Assembly: GCF_000801315.1 (NCBI RefSeq)
Contig: NZ_CP010054.1
Span: 2,976,001-3,040,000, forward strand
Origin: Hymenobacter sp. DG25B
GTDB taxonomy: Bacteria > Bacteroidota > Bacteroidia > Cytophagales > Hymenobacteraceae
Length of the DNA: 64,000 nt
Direction: 5' to 3'
Below, piece after piece: positions 42,688 through 50,999 of the stretch; the first letter of the stretch is position 1, and each line of letters begins with the position of its first letter. The translations under genes and the position numbers were made by a program. Under the pieces are notes generated by a model, which did no database searches, had not been told where the DNA came from, and worked only from the letters and a program-made list of their open reading frames with translations.

Positions 42688-43464
42688 CTAAATAAGCGGC
42701 TTGCGCGGACTCAGCGGTATGGCGGGCGTGCTCAGCTTCACTTTATAGCGCATCACGCCATTAAACAGCTCCTCCATTTTGAGTACTTCCCGGGTTTTGA
42801 CCGATACCCAGAACTGCCCGTAGTTCTGCTCACTGTAGTTGATTTTCAGCAGCCAGCATTCTTCCTGGCCCCCGCCCAGCACAGGTATTTTCTCCTTGCC
42901 CACCACCCGGTACTCGTACCACTGCGGCGGCGTTTTACTGCCCGGGTGGTAAAAATTGATGACGAACTGCTTGTTGGGTGCGTAGTCCAGCAGCTCCAGA
43001 GTTTCCAGGTCCAGCTCCCAGTTGAAAGTAGGCGCGGTGTGCGGCATAGAGAAGCCGGCCTGTTTATTATCGGCCACGGAATCGGCGCCAACTACCCTGT
43101 CGGGCAGGAAATTAAAGGCATCCAGGCCGGAGCGGCGGGTTTGGGCACGGTGGTAGAGGGGCAGGAAGTTGCGCAGGCTGTTCAGGGAATAAACCTGGCG
43201 GTTGCTCAGAGTGTCGCCGGCATACCAGAGCTGGCGCACGGCTATCTGTTGCTTTTTCTCATCAACGGCCACCTCGCGCACCCACACGGCCGAGGTGTTG
43301 TACTGGGGCCGCTCGGTGCGCTGCCGGAACACCAGGTATTCCCGGGTGCCGGGCTTCAGGCGGCGCAGCTGCCTGGGCGTGAAGCTGCGAATGGTGTCCA
43401 CGGATTGGGCCATGCCGCACATGGGTAAGGCGGCCAGCAAGAGCAGGGAGGCTAGCTTTTTCAT
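42688..43464 (-). CDS. Secreted DUF3108-like protein
   Basis: 258 residues with signal peptide MKKLASLLLLAALPMCGMAQ. The C-terminal half (FVINFYHPGSKTPPQWYEYRVVGKEK split over residues ~165-190, then ECWLLKINYSEQNYGQFWVS, TREVLKMEELFNGVMRYKV) has the beta-barrel layout of DUF3108/LolA-like periplasmic proteins in which a carrier domain ends with a K-(V)-L strand. Function unknown. A hairpin (43467-43494) starts 3 bp before the ATG. Confidence 0.65.
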   Translation of the reverse strand: MKKLASLLLLAALPMCGMAQSVDTIRSFTPRQLRRLKPGTREYLVFRQRTERPQYNTSAVWVREVAVDEKKQQIAVRQLWYAGDTLSNRQVYSLNSLRNFLPLYHRAQTRRSGLDAFNFLPDRVVGADSVADNKQAGFSMPHTAPTFNWELDLETLELLDYAPNKQFVINFYHPGSKTPPQWYEYRVVGKEKIPVLGGGQEECWLLKINYSEQNYGQFWVSVKTREVLKMEELFNGVMRYKVKLSTPAIPLSPRKPLI

Positions 43465-43466
43465 AG

Positions 43467-43494
43467 GTCAGAAAGTTGAATTTCCCCTTCTGAC
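43467..43494 (-). promoter_or_regulatory. Hairpin touching the start codon of the DUF3108-like gene
   Basis: GTCAGAA (43467-43473) / TTCTGAC (43488-43494), 14-nt loop, ending 2 bases before the ATG. A TATATTTC -7-like sequence lies further upstream, so the stem would be within the mRNA leader. Confidence 0.4.
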
Positions 43495-43601
43495 ACGGCC
43501 TGACGGACTCTGGTTGCCCGTAGTACTATATATATTGACTGAAATATACCCCGCTAAGCAGTAACCTTTTCGCAGCCAATTAAATACGATACCTGCTTTT
43601 C

Positions 43602-44342
43602 TTACCGCGCCCGGCCCAGGCGCAAAAACACCGGGAAGCGCACTTCCCGCTCCCCTTCGCCCCATAGCCGCGTCACTTCTTCGGCAATAAGCAGCACGGC
43701 ATCCTGCTGGTGCTGGCGCTGGTAGTTAGCCACGCTGGACCAGGTGCGCAGGTAATTTAGGAAATGCGCGGCCGTCCAGCGGCGGGCTTCCGTGAAGCGG
43801 GTCGTTTCTACTTCCGCAAACGGAAACGGCAGGCGGGCATACTCATCATCAATATGCCAGCGGTTGGCATCCCAATAGGCGTGCAAGGTTTCGGCGTAAA
43901 AGGTTTGAATGATGGGGTCGAGTTCGGGGTTGACCTCCACTAAACTGTACCCCCACTCCGCAATAACGCCACCCGGCTGCAGCACGCGCTGCACTTCCTG
44001 GTTGAACGCCGCCGGCTCAAACCAATGCACAGCCTGCCCCACCGTCACCAGGTCAAAGTGCTGGTCCGGGAAAGGCGTGTGCTCGGCTTGGGCTAGCTGG
44101 TAGTTGATGTTGGGCCGCGGCGGTGCCTGGGCCAGCTGCGCCTGGCTGATATCGGTGGCTTCTACCTGGGCAAAGTGCCGGGCCAGCACCACGGCCACCT
44201 GGCCGTTGCCGGTGGCGCAGTCCCAGGCGCGGTGGCGGCCGGGCACGCGGGCCAGCAGCCATTCGTACAGGGCCGCGGGGTAGTCGATGCGGAATTGGGC
44301 GTACAGCTTCGCCTGGGTAGAAAATCGGTCGAGGATGGGCAT
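43602..44342 (-). CDS. Class I SAM-dependent methyltransferase
   Basis: 246 residues. Motif I is AWDCATGNGQVAVVLA, with the acidic loop VEATDISQAQLAQA. Motif II is FDLVTVGQAVHWFEP and motif III LQPGGVIAEWGY. The N-terminus (MPILDRFSTQAKLYAQFRID) and the C-terminal helical lid are like those of the 'YcgJ/UbiE-like' small-molecule methyltransferases (Methyltransf_11 group). Substrate unknown. Stands alone between a DUF gene and a divergent helicase. Confidence 0.88.
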   Translation of the reverse strand: MPILDRFSTQAKLYAQFRIDYPAALYEWLLARVPGRHRAWDCATGNGQVAVVLARHFAQVEATDISQAQLAQAPPRPNINYQLAQAEHTPFPDQHFDLVTVGQAVHWFEPAAFNQEVQRVLQPGGVIAEWGYSLVEVNPELDPIIQTFYAETLHAYWDANRWHIDDEYARLPFPFAEVETTRFTEARRWTAAHFLNYLRTWSSVANYQRQHQQDAVLLIAEEVTRLWGEGEREVRFPVFLRLGRAR

Positions 44343-44494
44343 AGCGGTAAAGAAAGAAATAATGGCTGTGTTATGGATTTATACAGTTGAGCTTGCCGGT
44401 GGGTGGCAGAAGGCCCGGCCAGCGGGCGTTAGCCGGAAAGCAAAACGGCAAGCCCGGCTAAAATGCCTTATCTTTACCTCAACACAGCCGTTTT

Positions 44495-44518
44495 GCTGAC
44501 CAGGAAATGAAGGTCAGC
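44495..44518 (+). promoter_or_regulatory. Leader hairpin of the DEAD-box helicase gene
   Basis: GCTGACC (44495-44501) / GGTCAGC (44512-44518), loop AGGAAATGAA, 26 bp before the TTG start. A -7-like box TATCTTTA precedes it (about 44469-44476). Helicase leaders often carry temperature- or self-regulated structures; that role is an inference. No gene is seen in 44343-44544. Confidence 0.4.
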
Positions 44519-44544
44519 CATGTATCATTCTAACTCGCTGAACC

Positions 44545-46173
44545 TTGACGTTTCACGAATTTAACCTCCACGACGACCTGCTGGCCGGCGTGGATGCCAT
44601 GAACTACCTCCAGGCCACCCCTATTCAGGAGCAGGCCATCCCCAAAATCATCGAAGGGAAAGACCTGATTGCCTGCGCCCAGACGGGCACCGGCAAAACC
44701 GCTGCCTACCTCATTCCCCTCCTCGACCGGATTTCGCACGCCAAGCACGGCACCACCTCCACCCTCATTCTGGTGCCCACGCGCGAGCTGGCTACCCAGA
44801 TTGATGAGCAGGTAACCGGCTTCGGCTACTTTGTAGAAGCCAGCTCCATTGCCATTTATGGCGGGGGCAAGAGCGAGGGCTGGGAGCAGCAGAAGCGCGC
44901 CCTCACCTCCGGCGCCGATATCATCATTGCCACCCCCGGCCGCCTCATTGCCCACATGCAAATGGGCTATGTGAAGTTCGAGGACCTGAAGTATCTGGTG
45001 CTGGATGAGGCCGACAAGATGATGGACATGGGCTTTTCGGATGATATCCTGAACATTGTGCGCCAGCTGCCCAAAAAGCGGCAAACGCTGCTGTTCTCGG
45101 CTACCATGCCCAACAAAATCAGGGACTTCTCCAAGCAGATTCTCAACGAGCCCGAGGAAATTCGCTTGGCCGTGTCCAAGCCCGCCGCCGGCATCGACCA
45201 GCAGCTGTACATGGCCTTCGACCGCCAGAAAATCTACATTCTGGAGCACATTCTGAAGACCCAGAACGTGCAGAGCATGGTGCTGTTTACCTCGCAGAAA
45301 GCGGCCGTTAGTGGCATTGTGCGCTCCATCAACAAGCTGGGCTACGTGGCGCAGGGCATCAGCTCCGACCGCACCCAGGAAGAGCGGGAGCAGATCATGC
45401 GCGACTTCAAAAACAAGGCGTTTCCTATTCTGGTAGCCACCGATGTTCTGAGCCGCGGTATTGACATCGACTCCCTCAGCCACGTGGTGAACTACGATAT
45501 TCCCCGCGCCGCCGAGGATTACGTGCACCGCATTGGCCGCACGGCCCGCGCCGCCACCAAAGGCACGGCCATCACCTTCATTTCCGACCAGGACCAGGAC
45601 CGGGTGGTGAAGATTGAGAAGCTGATTGAGCGCGAGCTGGAGAAAAAGAACGTTACCGAGGAGCTGGGCCTGGGCGAAGCTCCCGAGTTTGACCCCAAGC
45701 GCTTTGCCGGCCTGCACGGTAAAATTGGTGGCCGCCCCGAGCGTGGTGGCCGTTCTGGCGGTGGCAGCCGCTCCGGTGGTGGCGGAGGCCGCGACCGGGG
45801 CCCGCGCACCGAAGGCAGCGGTGGCCGCGACGGCAACCGCCGCGACGCCCACGACCCGAAAGACCCCAAGCACCAGGAGCGCATTGCCAAGGCCAACGCC
45901 GCCCTGGCCGCGCTGGATGCCGGCCAGGCCCCGGCCCAGCCTTACCAGCGCCCACCGCGCGAGCCGCGCCCCGAGGGCGAAGCCCGTGCGCCCCGCGCAC
46001 CGCGGGAACCCCGGCCGGAAGGTGAGGCACGACCACCCCGCGCCGAGGGCGACAAAGGCGAAGGCCAGGGACGCCGCAAGCGTGGCGGCCGCAACCGGAA
46101 CCGCAGCAACCGTCCGGAAGGCTCCGGCGCAGAGGCCCCGCAAACCACGCCGGTAGCACCAAGCGGCGAGTAG
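44545..46173 (+). CDS. DEAD-box ATP-dependent RNA helicase, RhlE/CshA-like, RGG-rich tail
   Basis: 542 residues. Q-motif ATPIQEQAIPKI, Walker A AQTGTGKT (Lys51), DEAD at 154-157 in VLDEADKMMDMGF, SAT, TSQKA, DVLSRGIDI and HRIGRTARA are all present. Residues ~390-542 form a long basic, Gly/Arg/Pro-rich tail with SGGGSRSGGGGGRD and repeated APRAPREPRPEGEAR-like units, expected to bind RNA without order. The start is TTG at 44545; the ATG at 44520 is out of frame and meets a stop after 14 codons. Likely acts in ribosome assembly or mRNA turnover. Confidence 0.94.
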   Translation: MTFHEFNLHDDLLAGVDAMNYLQATPIQEQAIPKIIEGKDLIACAQTGTGKTAAYLIPLLDRISHAKHGTTSTLILVPTRELATQIDEQVTGFGYFVEASSIAIYGGGKSEGWEQQKRALTSGADIIIATPGRLIAHMQMGYVKFEDLKYLVLDEADKMMDMGFSDDILNIVRQLPKKRQTLLFSATMPNKIRDFSKQILNEPEEIRLAVSKPAAGIDQQLYMAFDRQKIYILEHILKTQNVQSMVLFTSQKAAVSGIVRSINKLGYVAQGISSDRTQEEREQIMRDFKNKAFPILVATDVLSRGIDIDSLSHVVNYDIPRAAEDYVHRIGRTARAATKGTAITFISDQDQDRVVKIEKLIERELEKKNVTEELGLGEAPEFDPKRFAGLHGKIGGRPERGGRSGGGSRSGGGGGRDRGPRTEGSGGRDGNRRDAHDPKDPKHQERIAKANAALAALDAGQAPAQPYQRPPREPRPEGEARAPRAPREPRPEGEARPPRAEGDKGEGQGRRKRGGRNRNRSNRPEGSGAEAPQTTPVAPSGE

Positions 46174-46193
46174 GCACATTCAGCAATACCCAT

Positions 46194-46240
46194 AAAAGAG
46201 AAGCCCTCCGCAGCAGCTGCTACGGAGGGCTTCTCTTTTA
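46194..46240. terminator. Bidirectional terminator
   Basis: AGAAGCCCTCCG / CGGAGGGCTTCT stem extended by AGCAGCTGCT in the loop, A-run and T-run on the two sides. It serves the helicase (+) and the sugar permease (-). Confidence 0.92.
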
Positions 46241-46254
46241 CTTTTTACCTAGCC

Positions 46255-47517
46255 TTATGCGGCGCGCACGTGCCCTTTCAGGCCGTACCACATAATGTAG
46301 AGGTAGCAGAGCACCGGCAGAATCAGGGCCATGCGCAGGGTGCTGGCATCGGCCACGGCTCCAAAGAGCAGGGGCACCAGCGCACCACCTACAATGGCTA
46401 CGTTCAGCAGGCCGGAAGCTTCTTCGGTGTGGCGGCCCAAACCAGCTACTGCCAGCGTGAAAATAGTGGCGAACATGATGGAGTTCATCAGGCCCAAGGC
46501 CAGCAGGCTCCACATGGCAATTTCGCCGTGCGTGTTCATGGAAATCAGCACCAGCAGTACGGCGCCCAGGGCATTGAAGGCCAGCAGACGCCCGGGGTTT
46601 ACTTTATTCAGCAGGTAAGCGCCCAAGAAGCGGCCTACCATAGCGCCACCCCAATAATATGCTACCATGGAGCCGGCCGCTTTGGGTGCCAGGTTCATGA
46701 CATCGGGCAGGTGCAGGTAGGAAACAATGTGGGAGCCAATGGCCACTTCCCCACCTACGTATACAAAGATGCCCACCATACCCAGCACCAGGTGGCGGTA
46801 GTGCCACGGCTTGGAACGGGCAGTATCGGTATCCGGAGCATGTTCAATCTTTGGCAGCTTCAGCATGCCCAGCAGCACGCTGATGAGGATAAGCACCCCA
46901 CCAATAACCAGGTAAGGCACCTGCACAGCCTTTACATCAATGGCTGCCGCGGAAGCGGCCGTGTCCAGATCCGGCAGGTTAGACAGAATGAGGGCCGCAC
47001 CCAGCAGCGGGGCCACGGTGGTTCCCAGGGAGTTGAACGCCTGCGTGAGCGTGAGGCGGGCAGGGGCCGACTTAGCCGGGCCCAGAATAGCTACATAGGG
47101 GTTGCCGGCTACCTGCAGTAGCACTACGCCCGTGGCCAGCACGAACAGGGCACCCAGAAACAAGCCATAAGAGCGGCTGTCGGCGGCGGGGTAAAACAGG
47201 AAGCAACCCAATGCCGCTACCAGAAAGCCCAGCAGCATACCGCCTTTGTAGCCGATGCGCTGCACTACTTTACCGGCCGGAATGCCCATCACGAAGTATG
47301 CGCCAAAAAAGCAGAGGTTAATCAGGTTAGCCTGCGTGTAGCTCAGCTGGAAAATGGCTTTCAGGTAGGGAATCAGAATGTCGTTCAGACAAGTGATAAA
47401 GCCCATCATGAAAAACAGCACCGTCAGCGAGGCCAGCGCTGAGGTGTAGCGCGGCTGCTCGCCAGGGGCAGCGGCTAAGCCTGGAGGAGTAACAGAGGGT
47501 GCAGAGGAAAAGGCCAT
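46255..47517 (-). CDS. Sugar:H+ symporter, MFS fucose/glucose-galactose permease family
   Basis: 420 residues with 12 transmembrane helices. The family (FucP/GluP) is shown by FFMMGFITCLNDILIPYLKA at helix 1, FGAYFVMGIPAGKVVQRIGYKGG at helix 2-3 and LQVAGNPYVAILGP, LTLTQAFNSLGTTVAPLLGA. It imports hexose across the inner membrane. As the last gene of the glucan locus on the same strand, glucose is the most likely cargo. The leader (47518-47635) contains a 10-bp inverted repeat GAGGAGTTAC / GTAACTCCTC (47560-47621). Confidence 0.92.
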   Translation of the reverse strand: MAFSSAPSVTPPGLAAAPGEQPRYTSALASLTVLFFMMGFITCLNDILIPYLKAIFQLSYTQANLINLCFFGAYFVMGIPAGKVVQRIGYKGGMLLGFLVAALGCFLFYPAADSRSYGLFLGALFVLATGVVLLQVAGNPYVAILGPAKSAPARLTLTQAFNSLGTTVAPLLGAALILSNLPDLDTAASAAAIDVKAVQVPYLVIGGVLILISVLLGMLKLPKIEHAPDTDTARSKPWHYRHLVLGMVGIFVYVGGEVAIGSHIVSYLHLPDVMNLAPKAAGSMVAYYWGGAMVGRFLGAYLLNKVNPGRLLAFNALGAVLLVLISMNTHGEIAMWSLLALGLMNSIMFATIFTLAVAGLGRHTEEASGLLNVAIVGGALVPLLFGAVADASTLRMALILPVLCYLYIMWYGLKGHVRAA

Positions 47518-47635
47518 TCGGAACGGGGAAAAAGGAGCAGAAAATGAGTAGAAACAACCGAGGAGTTACAGAAGCCGCCCAACTACTGGCTGGCAGTTTG
47601 GCTGAGCTAATGTAACTCCTCTCCTGGTTTTTCTA

Positions 47636-49081
47636 CTAGTGTTGTACGCTGAAGGGCCGGCTAACCGTTTGTCCGGCCATTTCCAGCCTTACCTGGTAGA
47701 GGCCGGGCGCCAGCTGGGCCGTGGGGATATCTACCAGGTTGCGGCCGCCCGCCCGAAGGGCGTGCTGCAGGATGGTGGCTACGCGCCGGCCCTGCAAATC
47801 AAAAACGGAAATGGTTACGGCCCCGGCTTTCACGAGCTGAAACTCCAGGTGGCTTTGGGTGTTGGCCGGGTTGGGCCACAGCGGAGCCAGCGCGCCCACG
47901 GAAGCCCGGAAAGCTTTGGTGCTCTGCACTACCGCGAAAGCAGGCCCCGTCAGGTCGTCGAAATAGTACGTATCGCCGTTGTTCGTGCCGGGGGCAATCA
48001 GCATCACCAGCAAGTCAACGTCGGTGGGCAGTACCGTGGGGTCGTTGGCGCCGGGATTGTATTGAAACGTGAGGGTTTCCCAGGCATTAGCCACGGTGGT
48101 TTTGGCATCGAAAGTGCCGCCCAGATTACCATTGGGGTAGCCGGTGGCCGATTTGGTTTTGTCCTGCAGCACCAGCTGCACCGGTACATCGGCCTTCGGG
48201 CTGTAGAATTTCATCGAAATCTTGGAAGTACCGGCCAGGTAGCTGCTCACGTCGGCAAACCGTTTGGGGCCATTGGGAGCCAGCGTAATAACGGCGTACT
48301 GCGCCCCGGCAGCCCGGGTGTATTTGCCCACTTTAGGGCTGTTGTTGCCGGCGCTGCTGGCCGGGTTGGCAGCTCCCTGCTCAAAGTCGCCTTCTACGGC
48401 GGGGTACAGCACCAGGCGGGTGTCTTCGAAATTATCGTACAGGAAGGGCACTTTGGGGTCAACGGGCGTGCCATCCGTCAGCTCGGGGCCCTTCAGGTCG
48501 TCGAAATAGTAGGTGCTGCCATCCTTATTGCCCAGGTTGATGAGCAGGGCCAGCTGGTCGATGTCAGTGGCCGTCACGCTGGCGTCGCTGCTACCAGGCC
48601 CCGGCGTGAAGGTGAACGTGAGGGTTTCCCAGGCATTGGCTACTGTAGTGGTGGCGTTAAAGGTGCCCGCGTAGTTGCCCTGGGGGTACACATAGGGCGT
48701 GGCCGCCGCCTTGGCCTTGTTCTGCAGCACCAGCTGCACCGGCACCCCGGCCATAGGGCTATAGAAGCTTAAACTGATTTTCTTGGTGCCGGAGGTATAA
48801 GGCGTCACATCCTGCAGTCGGCGCGAGGCATCGGCCAGCGCAATGCTGATGGTGGCATATTGCTCCGCGGCGGCCCGCTCGAATTTGGCTACCGTAGCGC
48901 TGCCATTCACACTGTTTTTGGCGGGGTTAGCCACATCCTGCGTCAGCACGCCCTGTACATTGGGATAGGCTACCAGCCGCACCTGCTCAAAATCATCATA
49001 CAGCGTTTGGGCGGCGGCAGCGTGGCCCAGCAGCCCCAGCAGGCCGGTTGTCAGGAGAATTCGCGTAGAAGTTTTCATCAT
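47636..49081 (-). CDS. Secreted two-module jelly-roll protein with T9SS sorting domain
   Basis: 481 residues. Signal peptide MMKTSTRILLTTGLLGLLGH. Two homologous modules follow: about 25-205 (TLYDDFEQVRLVAYPNVQGV ... NAWETLTFTF ... TYYFDDLKGPEL) and 215-390 (FLYDNFEDTRLVLYPAVEGD ... NAWETLTFQY ... TYYFDDLTGPAF), each a carbohydrate-binding-like beta-sandwich. The C-terminus (LAPLWPNPANTQSHLEFQLV ... YQVRLEMAGQTVSRPFSVQH) is a type A T9SS sorting domain. Likely surface glycan-binding protein of the adjacent locus. Confidence 0.83.
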   Translation of the reverse strand: MMKTSTRILLTTGLLGLLGHAAAAQTLYDDFEQVRLVAYPNVQGVLTQDVANPAKNSVNGSATVAKFERAAAEQYATISIALADASRRLQDVTPYTSGTKKISLSFYSPMAGVPVQLVLQNKAKAAATPYVYPQGNYAGTFNATTTVANAWETLTFTFTPGPGSSDASVTATDIDQLALLINLGNKDGSTYYFDDLKGPELTDGTPVDPKVPFLYDNFEDTRLVLYPAVEGDFEQGAANPASSAGNNSPKVGKYTRAAGAQYAVITLAPNGPKRFADVSSYLAGTSKISMKFYSPKADVPVQLVLQDKTKSATGYPNGNLGGTFDAKTTVANAWETLTFQYNPGANDPTVLPTDVDLLVMLIAPGTNNGDTYYFDDLTGPAFAVVQSTKAFRASVGALAPLWPNPANTQSHLEFQLVKAGAVTISVFDLQGRRVATILQHALRAGGRNLVDIPTAQLAPGLYQVRLEMAGQTVSRPFSVQH

Positions 49082-49186
49082 GCAAGCGGGTTAAGTGAGG
49101 AAAGAAATAAACGTTGCTAAGTACAAAAATTCCAGAAGGGCCGACCCACTCCCCTTACAAACTGGGCCGGCCCCCGGAACCGGACA

Positions 49187-49204
49187 GGCAGTGCAAACAC
49201 TGCC
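49187..49204 (-). terminator. Stem-loop after the first GH16 gene
   Basis: GGCAGTG / CACTGCC perfect stem, loop CAAA, in the 181-bp gap between the GH16 stop and the T9SS gene. No T-run, so it may be a processing site rather than a terminator. Confidence 0.45.
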
Positions 49205-49262
49205 CGAACGGAAGCAGAATCAGGGAATCAGCTGGCTACAGCTTATCTTCCCTGAGCAATGA

Positions 49263-50168
49263 TTAGTTGGATTTCAGCTTATAAAACCGAACATAATCCA
49301 CCAGCATACGCTGGGGAAAGGCGGTTTCATCCACCCCCATCTTGCCGCCCCAGTCGCCGCCCACGGCCACGTTCAGCAGCAAATGGAACGGGTGGTCCCA
49401 GGGCCAGGCTTCCCAGCCCGTGTGCTCGTTGGTGCTGGTGAAGTAGAGCTTGTCATCCACGAAAGCCGTAATGGTTTCGGGGGTCCATTCCAGGGCATAC
49501 ACGTGAAAGGCCTGGGTGGCATCTTCCACCCGAATGGAGTCGGTTTTCTGGTTGTTGGTGCGGAAGTAGTATTTGTGACAGTGCGTGGAGGCCTGCACCA
49601 CGCCGGGGCGGTAGCCCACATACTCCATAATGTCAATCTCGCCGTTATCGGGCCAGCTTTTGTCGCCGTACTTCCAGTCGTCGGGCAGCATCCAGATGGC
49701 GGGCCAGGTGCCGCGGGCGGCGGGCAGCTGGGCGCGTATCTCAAAGCGGCCATACGTCTGGCTGCCACCCTTACCCGGGCCGCCCCGCGACACCAGCCGC
49801 GTGGAGGTGTAGGGGTTACCGGGAAACAGGGCTTCGCGCCGGGCCTCAATAATAAGGTTGCCATTCTCTACGCGGGCATTTTCCGGGCGGGCTTTGGTAT
49901 AGTACTGCAGCTCGTGGTTGCCCCAGCCCGTGCCGCCTACATCATAGGTCCATTTGGTGGAATCGGGCAGGCCGGGCTTGTTGAACTCATCCTGCCAGGT
50001 CAGCTCTTTAAAGCTGTAGCGCGGCTTGGCGGTAGCACCTTGGGTAGCGGCACCCGAAGAGGTTTGCGGCGGGTGGGCTGAGGTGCAGGCCCCCAGCAGC
50101 AGACCGGCGGCCAGTACCGTGGAGCGCGAAAGCCCGATGAAAAGCGGGGGATGGTTCATACGATGCAT
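49263..50168 (-). CDS. GH16 endo-beta-glucanase (laminarinase-like) lipoprotein
   Basis: 301 residues. A lipoprotein signal gives Cys28 (LLLGAC). The GH16 jelly-roll carries GEIDIMEYVG with Glu177 (nucleophile), Asp179 and Glu182 (acid/base). TWPAIWMLP and FHLLLNVAVGGDWGG are typical of beta-1,3-glucanases of this family. It would cut beta-1,3-glucan at the cell surface. The ATG at 50168 overlaps the stop of the preceding CBM9-like gene as TAATG, so translation is probably coupled; an alternative ATG lies three codons in. Confidence 0.92.
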   Translation of the reverse strand: MHRMNHPPLFIGLSRSTVLAAGLLLGACTSAHPPQTSSGAATQGATAKPRYSFKELTWQDEFNKPGLPDSTKWTYDVGGTGWGNHELQYYTKARPENARVENGNLIIEARREALFPGNPYTSTRLVSRGGPGKGGSQTYGRFEIRAQLPAARGTWPAIWMLPDDWKYGDKSWPDNGEIDIMEYVGYRPGVVQASTHCHKYYFRTNNQKTDSIRVEDATQAFHVYALEWTPETITAFVDDKLYFTSTNEHTGWEAWPWDHPFHLLLNVAVGGDWGGKMGVDETAFPQRMLVDYVRFYKLKSN

Positions 50169-50986
50169 TAAGGCTTACCCGTGGCCGGCTCTACCGGCAG
50201 CAGTGTTCCAAAAATGGAGGCATCAATCCAGCCCCGGTTTTTATCAGTGCCGGCCACGGGCACGCTGCCGAAGAAGTTTTCGCGCTCCGCGCTGCCGTCG
50301 TTGTCACAGTATGCCAGGGCAAAGCCGATGGGTACGTTGGCGCGGATAAGCTGCGGCTGATTAGCGGCCGGGTTCTGTTCATTGTAAGTATCGGGGTATA
50401 AAGCCACCGACGTTTCCCAGGTAGTGATGTTGCCGCGCTGGGTGTGGCGGCTTTGCACGTGGCCATCGTACAAATGGCCTTTCTGATCGGTGCCCATATC
50501 TACTACATGGCCATTGAGGGCCACATGGTAGGCCCAGGCATTGTAGTTGTACTGATGGTCGCCACCGGACTGGTCCGGGTCCACAAATATTTCCAGGCAA
50601 TCATCATCCCACCAGGTCACCAGCGGGTCGGGGTGCGTGTCCTGCACCACGTCGTCGGTAATTTCGGCCAGCACATACAGGCGCTGCGGCGTCCAGACCA
50701 CCTTGTAGCGGCCGGAAAAATCGGTGGGACTGGTGGGGCCGCCTACCCAGCGCTGGTCCAGCGGGCGCCAGGGCGCCGCCGCCCAGCAGGCGTCCGTCGC
50801 CTGCCCGTCAATTACCGGAGCCTGCGCCGCCCGGGGAGCTTGATACTCGGGGCGGGGCGGTTGCCGCAGCAGCATATAGGCGGCCGTACACAACAAAGCT
50901 ATGGCCACTAACCAGGCCAGCCGGGTGAAGCCGCTATGCTTTGTATTGATGCCTAGTTCTTCTCCCGGCCGGTTACGGTCACTCAC
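50168..50986 (-). CDS. Membrane-anchored CBM9-like carbohydrate-binding protein
   Basis: 272 residues, starting at a GTG (50986; no ATG is available nearby). One N-terminal transmembrane helix (LAWLVAIALLCTAAYMLL, about 24-41) is followed by a family-9-like sandwich: APVIDGQATDACWAAAPWRP, FSGRYKVVWTPQRLYVLAEI, WWDDDCLEIFVDPDQSGGDH, YNYNAWAYHVALNGH. This layout is common in Bacteroidota glycan loci. It may hold sugars at the membrane between the two GH16 genes. Translationally coupled to the downstream GH16. Confidence 0.85.
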   Translation of the reverse strand: MSDRNRPGEELGINTKHSGFTRLAWLVAIALLCTAAYMLLRQPPRPEYQAPRAAQAPVIDGQATDACWAAAPWRPLDQRWVGGPTSPTDFSGRYKVVWTPQRLYVLAEITDDVVQDTHPDPLVTWWDDDCLEIFVDPDQSGGDHQYNYNAWAYHVALNGHVVDMGTDQKGHLYDGHVQSRHTQRGNITTWETSVALYPDTYNEQNPAANQPQLIRANVPIGFALAYCDNDGSAERENFFGSVPVAGTDKNRGWIDASIFGTLLPVEPATGKP

Positions 50987-50999
50987 TGCTTTGGCTGGT

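Noticed and set aside
44520..44544. ATG start for the DEAD-box helicase
   Set aside because: The ATG at 44520 is in another reading frame and reaches a stop after 14 codons; the helicase frame begins at TTG 44545.
44530..46179. 549-codon open frame on the strand opposite the DEAD-box helicase
   Set aside because: It mirrors the helicase gene almost exactly. The translation is Ala/Gly/Val-rich without motifs, and long antisense frames of this kind arise from GC-rich codon use.
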